DNA from: Jaltomata sinuosa
Taxonomy: Eukaryota; Streptophyta; Magnoliopsida; Solanales; Solanaceae
NCBI GenBank assembly: GCA_003996215.1
Contig: QJPP01000470.1
Coordinates: forward strand, 1-64,000
Direction of reading: 5' to 3'
DNA: 64,000 bases
In this document: positions 34,869 to 47,091 of the stretch, in pieces
Layout: each line of letters begins with the position of its first letter
Position numbering within the stretch: the stretch's first letter is position 1
The notes under the pieces: generated by a model
The model's database searches: none
Told to the model about the DNA's origin: nothing
What the model saw: the letters and a program-made list of their open reading frames with translations, nothing else
Position numbers and translations under genes: made by a program

Positions 34869-37105
34869 TGTAACGACTGGGTCTGTCGTTATGGGTAGTC
34901 CAATCGTGCCAAGTTTTAGAGTTAAAAAACTCCGAGTTTGGGAGTTTGAAATTCTGGGCTAGGCTAGTCTCGGCCGGTTTAGGAGCGAGGTATGATCTAG
35001 GGCAATTCGAGTAAGGATTGGGTCGGATGTCTTGTGTTGAGCTAGCTTTCCTCGTAGCTAACACATAGAGGAGTCCGAGGGACTTTTTAGAATCGAATTC
35101 GGGTAAGTAGAACTCTTGGAATCGAGGTTGACCTGACGGGGTTATTTCGGGACGTCGAGAAATTAAGTGTGTTGTAAAATGGTCTAATTTTGGAGGTTTT
35201 ATGACTTTCTGTCCCGTGTCAACCACTATAGCGGTTGACACTCCGCTGTAGCAACCTTCACTGTAGCAAAATAATTACTGCTACAACATAAGTCAATGTC
35301 GGTCAGCCTCTGCCATAGCGGGCGACTCCGCTACAGTGGAACCACTATAGTGGAGCGGACCGCTATAGCGGGCTTGACGGGAATTAAAGCGAAAAACATT
35401 TCCCAAAATATTTAATTTTCACAATTTCATTTTGGGAGAAGGGCAAGGCGATTCCAGGTGATTTTCCTCCATTTTTCATTATTTTTCTTCCCTAAGGTAA
35501 GGTTTCTACTCCCCAATCTTCGTACTACTTTTCCTACGCGGTAGAATTGTTAGGAGGGAACTTGGGAAAGGGTTAGAATAACCTAGGAATGGTAGAATTC
35601 GGTGAAGAAGGGAGATTCTAGGCATGAAAGTTCTTGGGCATGGTTAAAAGTAAGTTTCTATGATCACATATTGCTAAATTCTCTATTTTTATCTGTGAAA
35701 ATAACAGAATTAGGGAAATTAATGGCGGGAAGCCCGGGAAAAAGGGTAGGATGATCATGGGTGGCCTGGGGATTTGGGATTTGGTGTAATTCGGGTAATA
35801 CACAAGCCTTGTTTTTTAATTCAAAGTACTTGTATGTTGTTTTAGACCAAGAATGAGAAAGAAATTTGGAACACGGCTCGGGTTGAGTAGAGCTTGGATC
35901 ATTTTGAGGTAGGTGATGGCTTACGATTCCTGTGAATGTTGTATATTGTGTACTCTTATCTAAGTGTTTGTATGAATTGTATTGCTTAGAGGAATTGTGT
36001 AGAATGTCTAAGGGTCATGTTTTGCAGTTTGTGAATTGAACGGTGTGTTACTTGTTGGTTTTCAAGTTGTGTGTTCATTATTTGACTGTGGATTATTGAC
36101 ATTTGGTTGGATCGGGTACCACGCCTGGTACGGGTATACTAACAGTTGGCATGGGTGCCACGCCGGGTACAGGTATAATAAATGGTTGGCACGGGTACCA
36201 CGCCTGGTACAAAATATTAACGGTTGGCTCGGGTATCACACCTGGTACGAGTTTATTTTACTGCATTATTGCATTGATATTGTTGCATTGCATTGACTGT
36301 TGTTAGTTCTATGAGTGGACCGGACTGTTTTATTGAATAGTGATATTGGTTGGTGGTCCATGAGTGATCGGAAATCCTGTTGTGTCTGTTAAATGGGTCT
36401 TGGATTAGGCCGGGTTCTCTGTTTAACACTTAGGTATTGTTTAGAGGGGATCCCAGGGTGGGTCGGGGATAGATAAAAAGGATGATTTATTGATTCTGTG
36501 GTTGTGGTTTAGAGTTATAAAAGGTGGATTTCATGCGGGAACAAGCTAGGTAGAGACTTGTAGTCTAGGGGAGCTTGTTGACTTGTTGCATGTTTTCCGT
36601 ACTTGTACTTGATTTGTTGTACTAAATTATACACTGTTTTATTTGGAACTGGCTGATAATCCTACCAGTACACAGTGGTGGTGTACTGATACTGCACTTG
36701 CTTTTCTTTCCTGTGAGTACAGGCAATCTTCCAGCGGCTGAGACGCGACCTCATCTGTACTACCAGCGTTTCCAGACTTCAAGGGTGAGCCGCTTCGATC
36801 GAGCTGCCTTGAATCTATCATTAGTGTTGTAGCCTATTTATTTCGGGCTTAGACTATTTTCTTATATTTTTGGTGTTGCATCTCCGTACTCTAGATATTG
36901 GTAGAATTGTTTGGTACTCCGACTTTCAGATTCTAGGAGGAAATTTTCGCAGGTTAACTTAATGAAGTTGTTTCATCATTATTGAATTGCTAATTTACTT
37001 TTATGCACTGGTTTTGAGCTGTTAGAATAATTAAGTTCGGGAAAGTGATGGTTCGCTCACCCGGGAATTGGGTGAGTGTCACTTACGGCGGTCTAGGTCG
37101 TGACA
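34869..37105 (+). repeat. 3' LTR of the chromovirus, full length
   Basis: 2237 bp, TG to CA. Matches the 5' LTR across 2.04 kb with scattered substitutions and carries the same minisatellite (36111-36250). It supplies the reference for the 186 bp missing from the other LTR. Confidence 0.88.
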
Positions 37106-37162
37106 TAGAGTAACATATATTATTTGAAAAGTATTATAAATCATGAAATATCTAAGAACTAC
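37106..37162. repeat. Array monomer piece between chromovirus and solo LTR
   Basis: TAACATATATTATTTGAAAAGT followed by TATTATAAATCATGAAATATC belongs to the 26.5-28 kb monomer, left standing between two insertions. Confidence 0.8.
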
Positions 37163-39275
37163 TGTTGACACCCAATTTTGACCCTCTACATTTCGCATAA
37201 TTGGTTAAGTTTCTTAAATCTCAAACAAAGTGAAATAATCATTTTACACAGATAAAAATATTTTCTAAATTATTTTGGTGTTATTTTTGCCATTTCATTT
37301 GGCAAAATATACTATAATACATATTATTTTCTTAAAGTTGTATTTATCAATTTGAAAACCATAATTGTACCAAAAATAGTGTTCCTTTAAGTGTGTGTCA
37401 AATTCAAGTTTATTTACGATTTAATTGCTATAATTAGTTCATTATTATAAAAGATTATTTTATTTTGTTAAGTCAAGAAGCTCAGCTAAGCAATAGAATA
37501 ATTATTTCATCTCGATTTTACTTCAAAATGATTTTAAAAGAGTGATTTAATTAGAGTCGATTAGCTATTCTGTTAAAACATTTTTGGTTACAATGGTAAC
37601 AAAATTGGACATTTTCTTAAACCTATTTTTCACAGCCCTCTCTTTTCATTTTTTGGATCACATCTTTACTCCAAAATAAGATTTGTCTCAGCCCAACAAT
37701 CTCCATTTTCAGACCAAAAATACCAGCCCAACATCTATAAACCGGCCCATATCTCTTTTAGTTCCCCCTAAGTCTTGTTTGTTCTTCACTTTCCTCCTAA
37801 CCCAAACCCTAGCAGACCCAAAGAATAAGTAAATAAATCTTGTTTTACTCTTCTCCTTTTGTTAAACTTACTTGTAGAAAATGTTTTCGCTTAGAATTGT
37901 TGACCACTTTTATAAGTACCGAGATTCTGGATTTAGACTATCATATGCTTAGATGTCATGAATTAGAATTTTCACTTTTCACAAGTTATGTCAATATATA
38001 TATTTTTATGTTTAAGTCTTTGTTTTTTTTTCCTTTGAGAAAGGGATCTAGATAAAAGGAAATATTATACCATGACTAATCCTTTTTTTTTTTAATTTAT
38101 AGATAAAGAGCTTTTTGTTTCTTTTTCCTTTCTCTCTATAATGATGTGTTTTAAAATCATGTTTAACCATTTAGTGCATGCGTATCCAGTAGCTTAGTTC
38201 AGTTTATATTGTATCCAGTAACTTAGTTTAGTTTATATGTTCCGTGCGGAATGGTTTGAGGTCAATCCAGGCATTCCTCATGTGTTGCTTGTTTTGGGTT
38301 TTCTTTAGTATTAATGATAGATTTCTTGTCTGCTTCTCATTTATTCTCCTTGTTTACATGAACATCGGAGCCGAAGAGTTCTACTTTAAGACTCAATGTT
38401 GCCGCTAGACTTGGACCTTGCACTATTCATTCTCTTGTGTGTCTCCCGCTCCTCCTATCAGCCGAACAGAAAGAACGGGAATAGCATCGAACTTGTAGAA
38501 GCCCTCTGCGACAAAGAGCTTGGGTTTGAAGCTCAATTTAATTTGTAGCCTCTCTATTTGTGCTTGGTTTATTTCATGTTATGGTTTTGTATTGATGTAA
38601 TTACTAACACTTTATTTGCTTAATCTTAACCTAGATGAATCCTCGAGCAAAGGTTAATAAACTCATCGTTAATTTCTAAGTTCAAATATGATTTTAGTAT
38701 TTTTGTGAAGCGTTTTCCAACAGAGAAGATATTTGCTTTCATACAATAATATTTTTCTAGTTATACTATCAAGTCATTCACTTTTTCCTTGAGCATTTAT
38801 AGCTGATGGCAGTAACTATTTTAACAAAAACTAAAAGGATACTTTTTCCAAACATAATTTGATTGTTGTTTTTTCCCAAACATATTTTTGATTAATTTTG
38901 TAATTTTGGTCTTAAGGACGTAATCAAGTGCTAAGTGAATCATTCTCAAGTAAGCCCTTTTTTAAAACTCTCTTTTTTTAAAAAAAAAAACAAGATATAT
39001 TATTTTAGCCACAAAAATATTTAAATTCGCCGGTTAATCGTATTTGTGGATTTTTCGAGATGCCTAATACCTTCCTCAGAAAATAACTTGAACCCTTACC
39101 CTTTTCTCTGGTTTTGCAAAAATAAAGGTTTTAAGGTACCTTTTCTTAAAACAGTTTTATGATTTTCCCAAAATTAGGTGGCGACTCTATTTTTACTCTA
39201 CATCTTTTTTTTCTAAAATAAATAATAGCCGAGTTACGAAATATTTTTAACTTAGTTAAAAAATGGGTAGTAACA
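37163..39275. mobile_element. Solo LTR (Tat/Ogre-like)
   Basis: Starts TGTTGACACCCAATTTTGAC and ends GTAGTAACA, length 2113 bp, with a perfect 5-bp target duplication ACTAC (37158-37162 and 39276-39280). There is no internal region and no second copy in the window. The head is typical of Tat/Ogre-type LTRs in this plant family. A primer-site-like GGTGGCGACTCT lies at 39178-39189, about 90 bp before the end, as in the LTR at 51.7-53.9 kb. Recombination between two LTRs of one element is the usual cause of a solo LTR. Confidence 0.85.
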
Positions 39276-39480
39276 ACTACGACTCTCCAAATTACATTAA
39301 CGGCACATAAATTAGGACAAAGAAAGTAATATATATTATTAAAAAATTATATAAAAATAATTATAAATCAGAATAATTAACAACTTAAAATATTTAAAAA
39401 TCATATAAAAATTTATTTGCCTCTCCAAATTCATCTGTGACATAAATTGAGACAGAAAAATAATATATTCTCTCATATCT
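39276..39480. repeat. Array of MITE-derived monomers, right part
   Basis: Resumes after the ACTAC copy with CGACTCTCCAAATTACATT, ATAAATTAGGACA and TATAAATCAGAATAATTAAC, the same monomer as at 26.5-28 kb, and ends at about 39480. Confidence 0.8.
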
Positions 39481-40184
39481 AGTGTGATAAATGGACGGAG
39501 GAGGAAACGAAGAGAAGAAAAAAAGCAAGAAAAGAGAAAATAATGTAAGGAAAAGAGGTCAACAAAGAATTAATTATACTTTCTCCGTTTAATTTTACTT
39601 GTCACTTATTTTTATTTTTGTTTTTCTTTTTACTTGGCATTTTAACAAATCAAGAAAAGACAATTAGTATTTTTTTCATGTTTTACCCTTAACATTAATT
39701 ACTTATTTCTAAAATTATTTTCTAAGACATAATACTAACATTAATTAATAGGGATAATGTGGTAAAATTATTATGCCAATCATTATTTCTTAATGGTATG
39801 AACACCTTATTTTTTACCGAACCTAAAGTTTTACACTTTTTATTATTAAATATTTCTTTTAGATGTAATTAGACATTTTTATTTTACCCTATATTTAACA
39901 AGTTTATTTTAAAAGATTTGGAAAATAAAATAATAGTGTCACAGTTTTATGATACGTTTGTTTTTGTTTGCTTTTAAAAATGTGTTTTTCTTTTAATATA
40001 GGTTTTAATAAATAAGCTAGTAATTTTAATATTTTCTTAGTTACATTTTATTTTTAGTATATATTTTTGTTAGTCCAAATAATTAGTTACTATTTTTATA
40101 TATACATTTTTATATGTACTATTATATATATACTAGTTTATATATACTATTTTTTATACATTGTTATATATATACTATCTTATA
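39481..40184. other. AT-rich sequence with MITE-like CTCCGTTTAATTTTACTTGTC head
   Basis: Near 39580-39950 a CTTTCTCCGTTTAATTTTAC start resembles another plant MITE family head; no matching inverted end is definable. From 40080 to 40184 a TATATATACT/ATATGTACTATT run forms the left shoulder of the Helitron chain. No gene seen. Confidence 0.4.
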
Positions 40185-41947
40185 CTAGTTTAGTGTACGT
40201 GCTTTGCACGTGTGCATCACGTTAATTAATAAAATGATATCTTGGTCTAAAACTCCTACTATGTAGGTTAATTAATAGTAATAAATGTACATAAAAAAAT
40301 AAATTTTTGTGTGTACGTTAAAATAATTCGAAGCAACCATGTGCCTCCGATATTATCGATTTTAGTCATAGTATCCTTTGAAGAACTAAAATATTATTTC
40401 ACTGAAACCCAAAAAATTATCATTAGTTATCTTCAAGAACCAACCTTGATCCACAACATGTTGCAAGAGATGAGACCCTCGAATTACTTCTAGGGTGCGC
40501 CTTGTGATTCCAACCTGAATAACCAGAAATTAAAAGAAAATGAAATAAATTAGACAAAAGAAGAAGTTCATACTTAGTAACAAATAATTAATATACATTG
40601 TACTTTCTAACTCAATCTCCCGCTCCTTTTCTCTATCCATCGTCACTCCACACCTTCACTATTTTTGCTGTATACAATAAAATAGTATGATAATCAAAAT
40701 AAAAAATAATGTACATTATCTACGGTATAGATTGATCAAGACAATATATAAAGCATTACATAATCTGGAAAACAAAAAAATAATATATATGAGAAAAATA
40801 GCAAAACATTATGTGAAGCAATCACTTTTTACATGAAAAATCAATGTAATCAATAATAAAATGTAATCACTAAATTGAGAATATGAAACGCACAAGCTTT
40901 AGAGTAAGATGTCAATTAATTAAGCATGACATAATTAATCATTCTAATACCATCAAAGAAGTATTCACCAAAAAAATTATAAAAACAAAGCACCCTTTGT
41001 TCAATTTTCAAGCTCTAATCAATCAATACTCAATCTTGAAAACTAATTTATGAAAACAAAGCACTCTTCGTTCAATTCTCAAGCTCTAATTATTAATCAA
41101 TAGTCAATCTCGAAAACTATTATCCAAGAAATCAGTTTTACGAATGATAACATACAAATTAAAAGCCAAGAACTGAGAAACCTAGGCTATATTGATCACC
41201 ATTATGAAGAAACAACATGAAAAAATATGCCGGATATAAAATATTTAACCCTCTCTCTCCTTGTCCGTAACAATGATATATTATTTTTTCTTCTTATGTT
41301 CCCTGTTTTTCAAGTTATTTTCACTTTTCACCAATTTAATACTATTCGTAACCTAAGAAAAAAGTCCTAGAAGTGGGGTGAAAAATAAGAACTCCTAGAC
41401 TAAAATCAGAAAAAGTACTACTCGTAACCCTAAAAAAAAAGGTTCCTAAAATTGAAAAAAGAAAATAAAAATAAGGACTCCTAAACTAATTAGGATTATA
41501 TAAATACAAATTATTTTATTTAAATTCTTAAACATATTTTAGTTAATTTTAAAATACTCTAATTTTCCATATTATATGGTTCCTATATGCTGGACGTCCA
41601 AAAGGACTTTCTTACTTTTCATCGCTAGTCCAATTTTAATTATTTAAAATTTAGTCAAATAGGCAAATTTTAGTAGTTTGGACAGGATTCCTATTTAAAT
41701 ATATTTAATTTATAAAATTTAGTCAAATTTTAGACTAAATATGTTGTTATTTTTGGTTGTAGAAATTATTTTCTATATAAGGTAAAAATCTAATTGATCT
41801 AATTAGAAGTATTAAATATTATAATTTCTTATTTAGATTAAATAAGGACCGTAATTAATTTTAAAGTCTAAATTAGAATAATAATTAAATGGTAATTATT
41901 TGAGAGAAATAGTAAATGACAATTTATCTATTATAGAGTCTTTAGTG
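40185..41947 (-). mobile_element. Helitron-like unit 1 (3' end at 40185)
   Basis: The minus strand ends in hairpin ACGTGC-AAA-GCACGT (40197-40211), eight bases, then CTAG (40185-40188). This is the Helitron 3' signature of a short GC-rich hairpin upstream of CTRR, with T on the far side. Inside lies a 71-bp tandem duplication (40981-41120). No Rep/helicase coding is seen, so it is non-autonomous. The upstream boundary at about 41948 is a decayed junction lacking CTAG. Confidence 0.55.
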
Positions 41948-42696
41948 TACGTGTTTTACACGTGTGTCTCACATCGATCAGTAAAATTATATTTTAAAAA
42001 ATAAAATTATGAAATAGTAGCAATTGACGTTAAAATATATGTTATATCTTTCTAATGATATATTTAAATATTGTACTCAAATATATTATTGTTTTAGTAT
42101 AGAATTTTAAAATAAAAATCCTACTCAAAATACTAAAGAATAAATATAGTATATTTATTTAGTTATACACATACTGATAATAAGAAAAACAATAGATAGT
42201 AACAGAACAGAAACTATAACTAAATAATATGATAATTGAGATATTAGAACTATACGATTAAACCTAACCTTCATAAAAAAAAATCTCAAAGCCTCACCAA
42301 ACATTCATCTACCACCTGTATTAAGGGAAATAAAAAACAGCTAGTAACAAAATAAAAACTATAATAAAATAATACGATAATCGAGATATTAGAACAATAC
42401 AATTAAACCTAACCTTTATACAAAAATTTCTCAAAGCCCGAACCAACATTCATCTACCACCTATATTGAGCAAAAAAAAAGCAGATAACAGAACAGAAAC
42501 TACAACAAAATAATATAATAATTGAGATATCAAGACAATACGATTAAATTTAACTTTTACACATAAATTTTTCATAGCTAAATCGAACATTGATCTACCA
42601 CCTATATTAAGCATAATAAAGCATCAAACACACATCAAACCCACATCCATACAGAAAAAAGCATGAACATACATCAAACCCACATCCATACAAACA
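41517..42696. repeat. Left arm of a 2.4-kb palindrome
   Basis: This 1180-bp arm is the inverted complement of 42771-43949, apparently about 95% identical or more by eye and equal in length to within one base. It includes part of a Helitron-type hairpin (41947-41967) and three or so units of a roughly 130-bp repeat with GATTAAACCTAACC and ATCTACCACCT words (42230-42610). Confidence 0.93.
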
Positions 42697-42770
42697 TATA
42701 TTGTAGTTACGTTGATGTCTCTTTTTTTCACTTTTATTTGTTATTTATTTTTGATTTTATCTTTTTTTTT
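42697..42770. other. 74-bp palindrome spacer
   Basis: T-rich unpaired loop between the arms. Its reverse complement reappears at about 48418-48480 next to the same repeat family, which shows that the spacer belongs with the right arm. Confidence 0.85.
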
Positions 42771-43949
42771 TGTTTGTATGGATGTGGGTTTGATGTATGT
42801 TCATGCTTTTGCCTGTATGGATGTGGGTTTGATGTGTGTCTGATGCTATATTCTTCTTAATATAGGTGGTAGATCAATGTTCGATTAAGCTGTGAAGAAT
42901 TTATGTGTAAAAGTTAGATTTAATCGTATTATCTTGATATCTCAATTATTATATTATTTTATTGTAGTTTATGTTCTGTTATCTGCTTTTTTTTGCTCAA
43001 TATAGGTGGTAGATGAATGTTGGTTCGGGCCTTGAGAAATTTTTGTATAAAGGTTAGGTTTAATTGTATTGTTCTAATATCTCGATTATCGTATTATTTT
43101 ATTATAGTTTTTATTTTGTTACTAGCTGTTTTTTATTTCCCTTAATACAGGTGGTAGATGAATGTTTGGTGAGGCTTTGAGATTTTTTTTATGAAGGTTA
43201 GGTTTAATCGTATAGTTCTAATATCTCAATTATCATATTATTTTGTTATAGTTTCTGTTCTGTTACTATCTATTGTTTTTCTTATTATCAGTATGTGTAT
43301 AACTAAATAAATATACTATATTTATTCTTTAGTATTTTGAGTAGGATTTTTATTTTAAAATTCTATACTAAAACAATAATATATTTGAGTACAATATTTA
43401 AATATATCATTAGAAAGATATAACATATATTTTAACGTCAATTGCTACTATTTAATAATTTTATTTTTTTTAAATATAATTTTATTGATCGTTGTGAGAC
43501 ACACGTGTAAAACACGTACACTAAAGACTCTATAATAGATAAATTGTCATTTACTATTTCTCTCAAATAATTACCATTTAATTATTATTCTAATTTAGAC
43601 TTTAAAATTAATTACGGTCCTTATTTAATCTAAATAAGAAATTATAATATTTAATACTTCTAATTAAATCAATTAGAATTTTACCTTATATAGAAAAAAG
43701 TTTCTACAACCAAAAATAATAACATATTTAGTCTAAAATTTGACTAAATTTTATAAATTAAATATATTTAAATAGGAATCCTGTCCAAACTACTAAAATT
43801 TGCCTATTTGACTAAATTTTAAATAATTAAAATTGAATTAGCGATGAAAAGTAAGAAAGTCCTTTTGGACGTCCAGCACATAGGAACCATATAATATGGA
43901 AAATTAGAGTATTTTAAAATTAACTAAAATATGTTTAAGAATTTAAATA
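42771..43949. repeat. Right arm of the 2.4-kb palindrome
   Basis: Inverted complement of 41517-42696 with scattered substitutions and small compensating indels. The outer limit is where AATTTAAATA stops matching. No protein is encoded in either arm. Confidence 0.93.
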
Positions 43950-45489
43950 ATATAGTTAGTATGCAGTTGAAGATCATAGTGATCATAGTCAACTTTAAAA
44001 ACCTAAACTCAAGACACAAGTTAGTATGCTTTTCCATTCATAATAGATTTTCTGAACCTTTTTGCACATATACAACTACGAAAGGAGCATCAATGGGTTG
44101 ATTCGGCTCCGCCAAGTAAAACCTAACTAATCAAAAAGCTAAACCCAATTAAAGATACAATGTTACTACATTATTTATGGTGTAAAAGAATTCTAAACCT
44201 AAACAAACATTAATAGTTATAATTGTAATTAATTTTAAAGCCCTCAATATTAGCATAATAATTAAATGACAATAATTAAAGGAAAATAGTAAAAAGATGA
44301 TTTTGTCTAAAGGAGAGACTTTTAATGAAGGGAAAAAAGTTCAAATCACACTATAAGGTGCTTCACACTTTTAATATAACTAGTTTAGTGTACGCGCTTT
44401 GCGCATGTACCTATATCAATGAATAGACAATTAAAAAAATTAATAATTATATTAAATACAAATGACAGATGTATAATATATTATAATTCATGTATAATAC
44501 TTATAAGTGTATATAATCACTGTATAATTTATGTATATGGTTAGAAAAAGTAAACAATGAATCTGACCGGCTATTTGTGAAAAAATATTTATTGTTAAAG
44601 TCGGGCATGGATAATCTCTTTTTGGTGTTATAACTTATAACTGATCTTCATGAATGAAAATTTTTCGACATGCGTTGCACGTGAGCACCAAATCAATCCG
44701 TCAATCACTATAAAATATATAAAAGAAAAATAAGTTATTACAAAATAGCAATTGACTTTAAACAAAATATAGTATCTGAAAACTAATTTGGAAGAAATTC
44801 TATGCCAACAGAAATAATCGAGAGAAGTACTCCTCCCTCATGGAAGCTGCTACAATCAAAAAATTAAAATCTAATACTGAAAGTGAATAAACAAATGCTT
44901 ACCTTCTCAAAACTAAAGTGCATCATAACAATATAGCGAGATGAAACATTGTTAAATATTTAAGCTAAAATATGTCTTAATAAAGCTAATTTTACTTGAT
45001 TATTTTCTAAAAGAATTCAAACTTGTGTGTAAGGAAAAGTGATAATCCCGCTTTGATTCTAATCATATGAATCCTTATGACAACTCCTTCATTATCTATG
45101 ATCTATATCGTGCCAACTAAACTTCATAGACTAATTGAAGTCCAAAAAGAATTTTATTTTACCAAATTTATTTTGAATTCTTACCTCTTACAAATAAATA
45201 AAGGATAAGTGAGACTTGCTCAAGTGGTTAAGCATCTCTCCACCATCAATCGGTAGCTTGAACAAAAATTTAAAAATAATTACTGCATAAATATTGTATT
45301 AAAAACTCTTTTTGAGTCATAAAGTAAAGGTTGGACAAAAAAATTGCACGAACATATTTTCTTTTCTAATTTATGTTAGATATTTTAACTTAAATATAAT
45401 TTGCTTATTTATGAATCTTTTCATAATTATTATTAATTCAAATTATCAAGGGGGCGTAAATTTTTCACTTTTTTTTTTGGAGTTAAACT

Positions 45490-45660
45490 TCGAAAAACAT
45501 GTTTGGCCAGAATATTTCAGAATTTTTTTGAATTGAAGTAAGTTGAATTCCAAAATATTTTATATTTAAAAAAAATACAAAAAATTGTTTTCACTTCGAA
45601 TTATTCATAAAAATTCAAAAACAATTCTAATTTGTATTCATGGCCAAACACAACTTAGAT
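45490..45660. mobile_element. MITE-like element with TGTTTGGCCA ends
   Basis: ACATGTTTGGCCAGAATA at the left and the complement ATTCATGGCCAAACACAACTT at the right form imperfect inverted ends around a 120-bp AT-rich core. TGTTTGGCCA is a frequent MITE terminus in Solanaceae. Confidence 0.45.
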
Positions 45661-47028
45661 TTTCAAATATCATTTTTCACTTTAAGAACAAAAATTACTT
45701 ATTTCAATTTTCACAATGAAACATGGCTCAACGCCCACTAAATCTTGATAAATATTGGATTGTATATTTTATTTTTTCTAGATACAATTTTTTTTGTACA
45801 ATATAGAACTCTAGAGTTGTTCTGCAAGATGTATTCATGAAAAACTAAGAAATAATTCACAAGTATAAAAGTTCACTGATATGTTTAAAAAAGAAGAAGA
45901 TATTTTTAAGTGATACAAAAAAAGGTTAAACTTCCTTCATCAAGAAGAAAATTCTTATATCGTTAATTTTTAAATAATCAGACAAAATTAAATAAACAAA
46001 TAAGAGAGCAATAGAGGAAGAATAAAGGCAGGAAAGGGCTTGTGGATAGATGATTCAAAAATTAAACGTGACTCATCAAAGTATTTTTCTAATTCTCCTC
46101 CTATATATTTAGGAGTTTATATTAATTCTCCTATTTTTTTATAGGTACACAAAGAAAAAAAATTATATTAATTCTCCTTTTCATATATTTTAATTCTCTA
46201 AATATAAATATATTTTAGGTTAAAACGTCACTATTATATAATATTAATATTTTGGGTTAAAATTAAAACACGCAAATAACACATAATTTAAAATACCTTA
46301 TATGTACTATAATATTGTAATGATAAAACCACCTCATACATACTTTCAGAGACATCACACTTTCCAAAATTTATCAAAAATAATGTGAAATACTGACTTT
46401 GTTCATAAATGATTAGGTCTTATCCACCAAGAAAAAAAGATTTGGTCTTAAAATTTCAGAAAATAAACTAAAAATATTAACATATGGATATTGTACTTAA
46501 AGATTTCTACATTTATATTAATAGTTGGATCTTCTTTTTCTCAGGTATCCTAAATAATTTTGGTAAGAAACAAATTCTAAACATAAATGACATTACTTGT
46601 TAGTTTGTCTTCCTTCGTATGCTACGGTGAAAGTGGGCGAAAGCTTTAACACATGCTCTTAATATGTTATAACATTACATAACTCAAATAAGAAAAAAAT
46701 TAATACACCATATTTAGTTGATTTTAAATTTTAAATATTAAGAAAATGATTAAATAAGTATTTTTAAATATTAAAAAATAATAAATAACTATTTTATCTA
46801 TTATAGTGTCTTTTAATGAAGGACAAAAAGTTTAAAAATCACATTGACTCTCACGTAACACTTTAAAATAATAGAATAATGTTAAAATAAAGAAGCAATG
46901 TAAAAGAGTAAATATTAGAAATATACATTTTTAATGTTGGTGAATTCGTCGGTAGACGTCCACAACAAGCACATCTAATATCTGCAACAACAACAATAAT
47001 AACATACGTGCACACAGAATCCCTACAC

Positions 47029-47029
<1 letters not shown>

Positions 47030-47091
<62 letters not shown>
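47030..47091. repeat. (TTA)n microsatellite
   Basis: About 20 perfect TTA/ATT units. Confidence 0.97.

Larger units (their letters stand above)
27976..37105 (+). mobile_element. Chromovirus (Tekay/Del-like Ty3/gypsy), 9.1 kb
   Basis: Two LTRs (27976-30018, truncated, and 34869-37105) enclose gag-pol remnants in the order gag, zinc knuckle, protease, RT, RNase H, integrase and chromodomain. It begins TGTAACGAT and ends GTGACA. The flanks TGGAG (27971-27975) and TAGAG (37106-37110) are a 5-bp target duplication with one difference. The array monomer resumes immediately on the right, so the element landed within the MITE array. The 3' part of the first LTR and the primer binding site are deleted. 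Confidence 0.9.
41948..44379 (-). mobile_element. Helitron-like unit 2, containing the palindrome
   Basis: A hairpin-like ACGTGT-AAA-ACACGT end is present at about 41953-41967, but the CTAG is replaced by sequence like that at other unit starts (ATAGAGTCTTT), as if the junction between two units was deleted. The other end abuts the CTAG of unit 3 at 44380. The unit contains most of the inverted duplication. The inverted arm carries a second such hairpin near 43504-43521. Confidence 0.4.

Noticed and set aside
42663..42860. 65-codon frame in the palindrome
   Set aside because: It crosses the loop and its amino acids reflect repeat composition (Cys, Gly, Phe), with no sign of coding selection.
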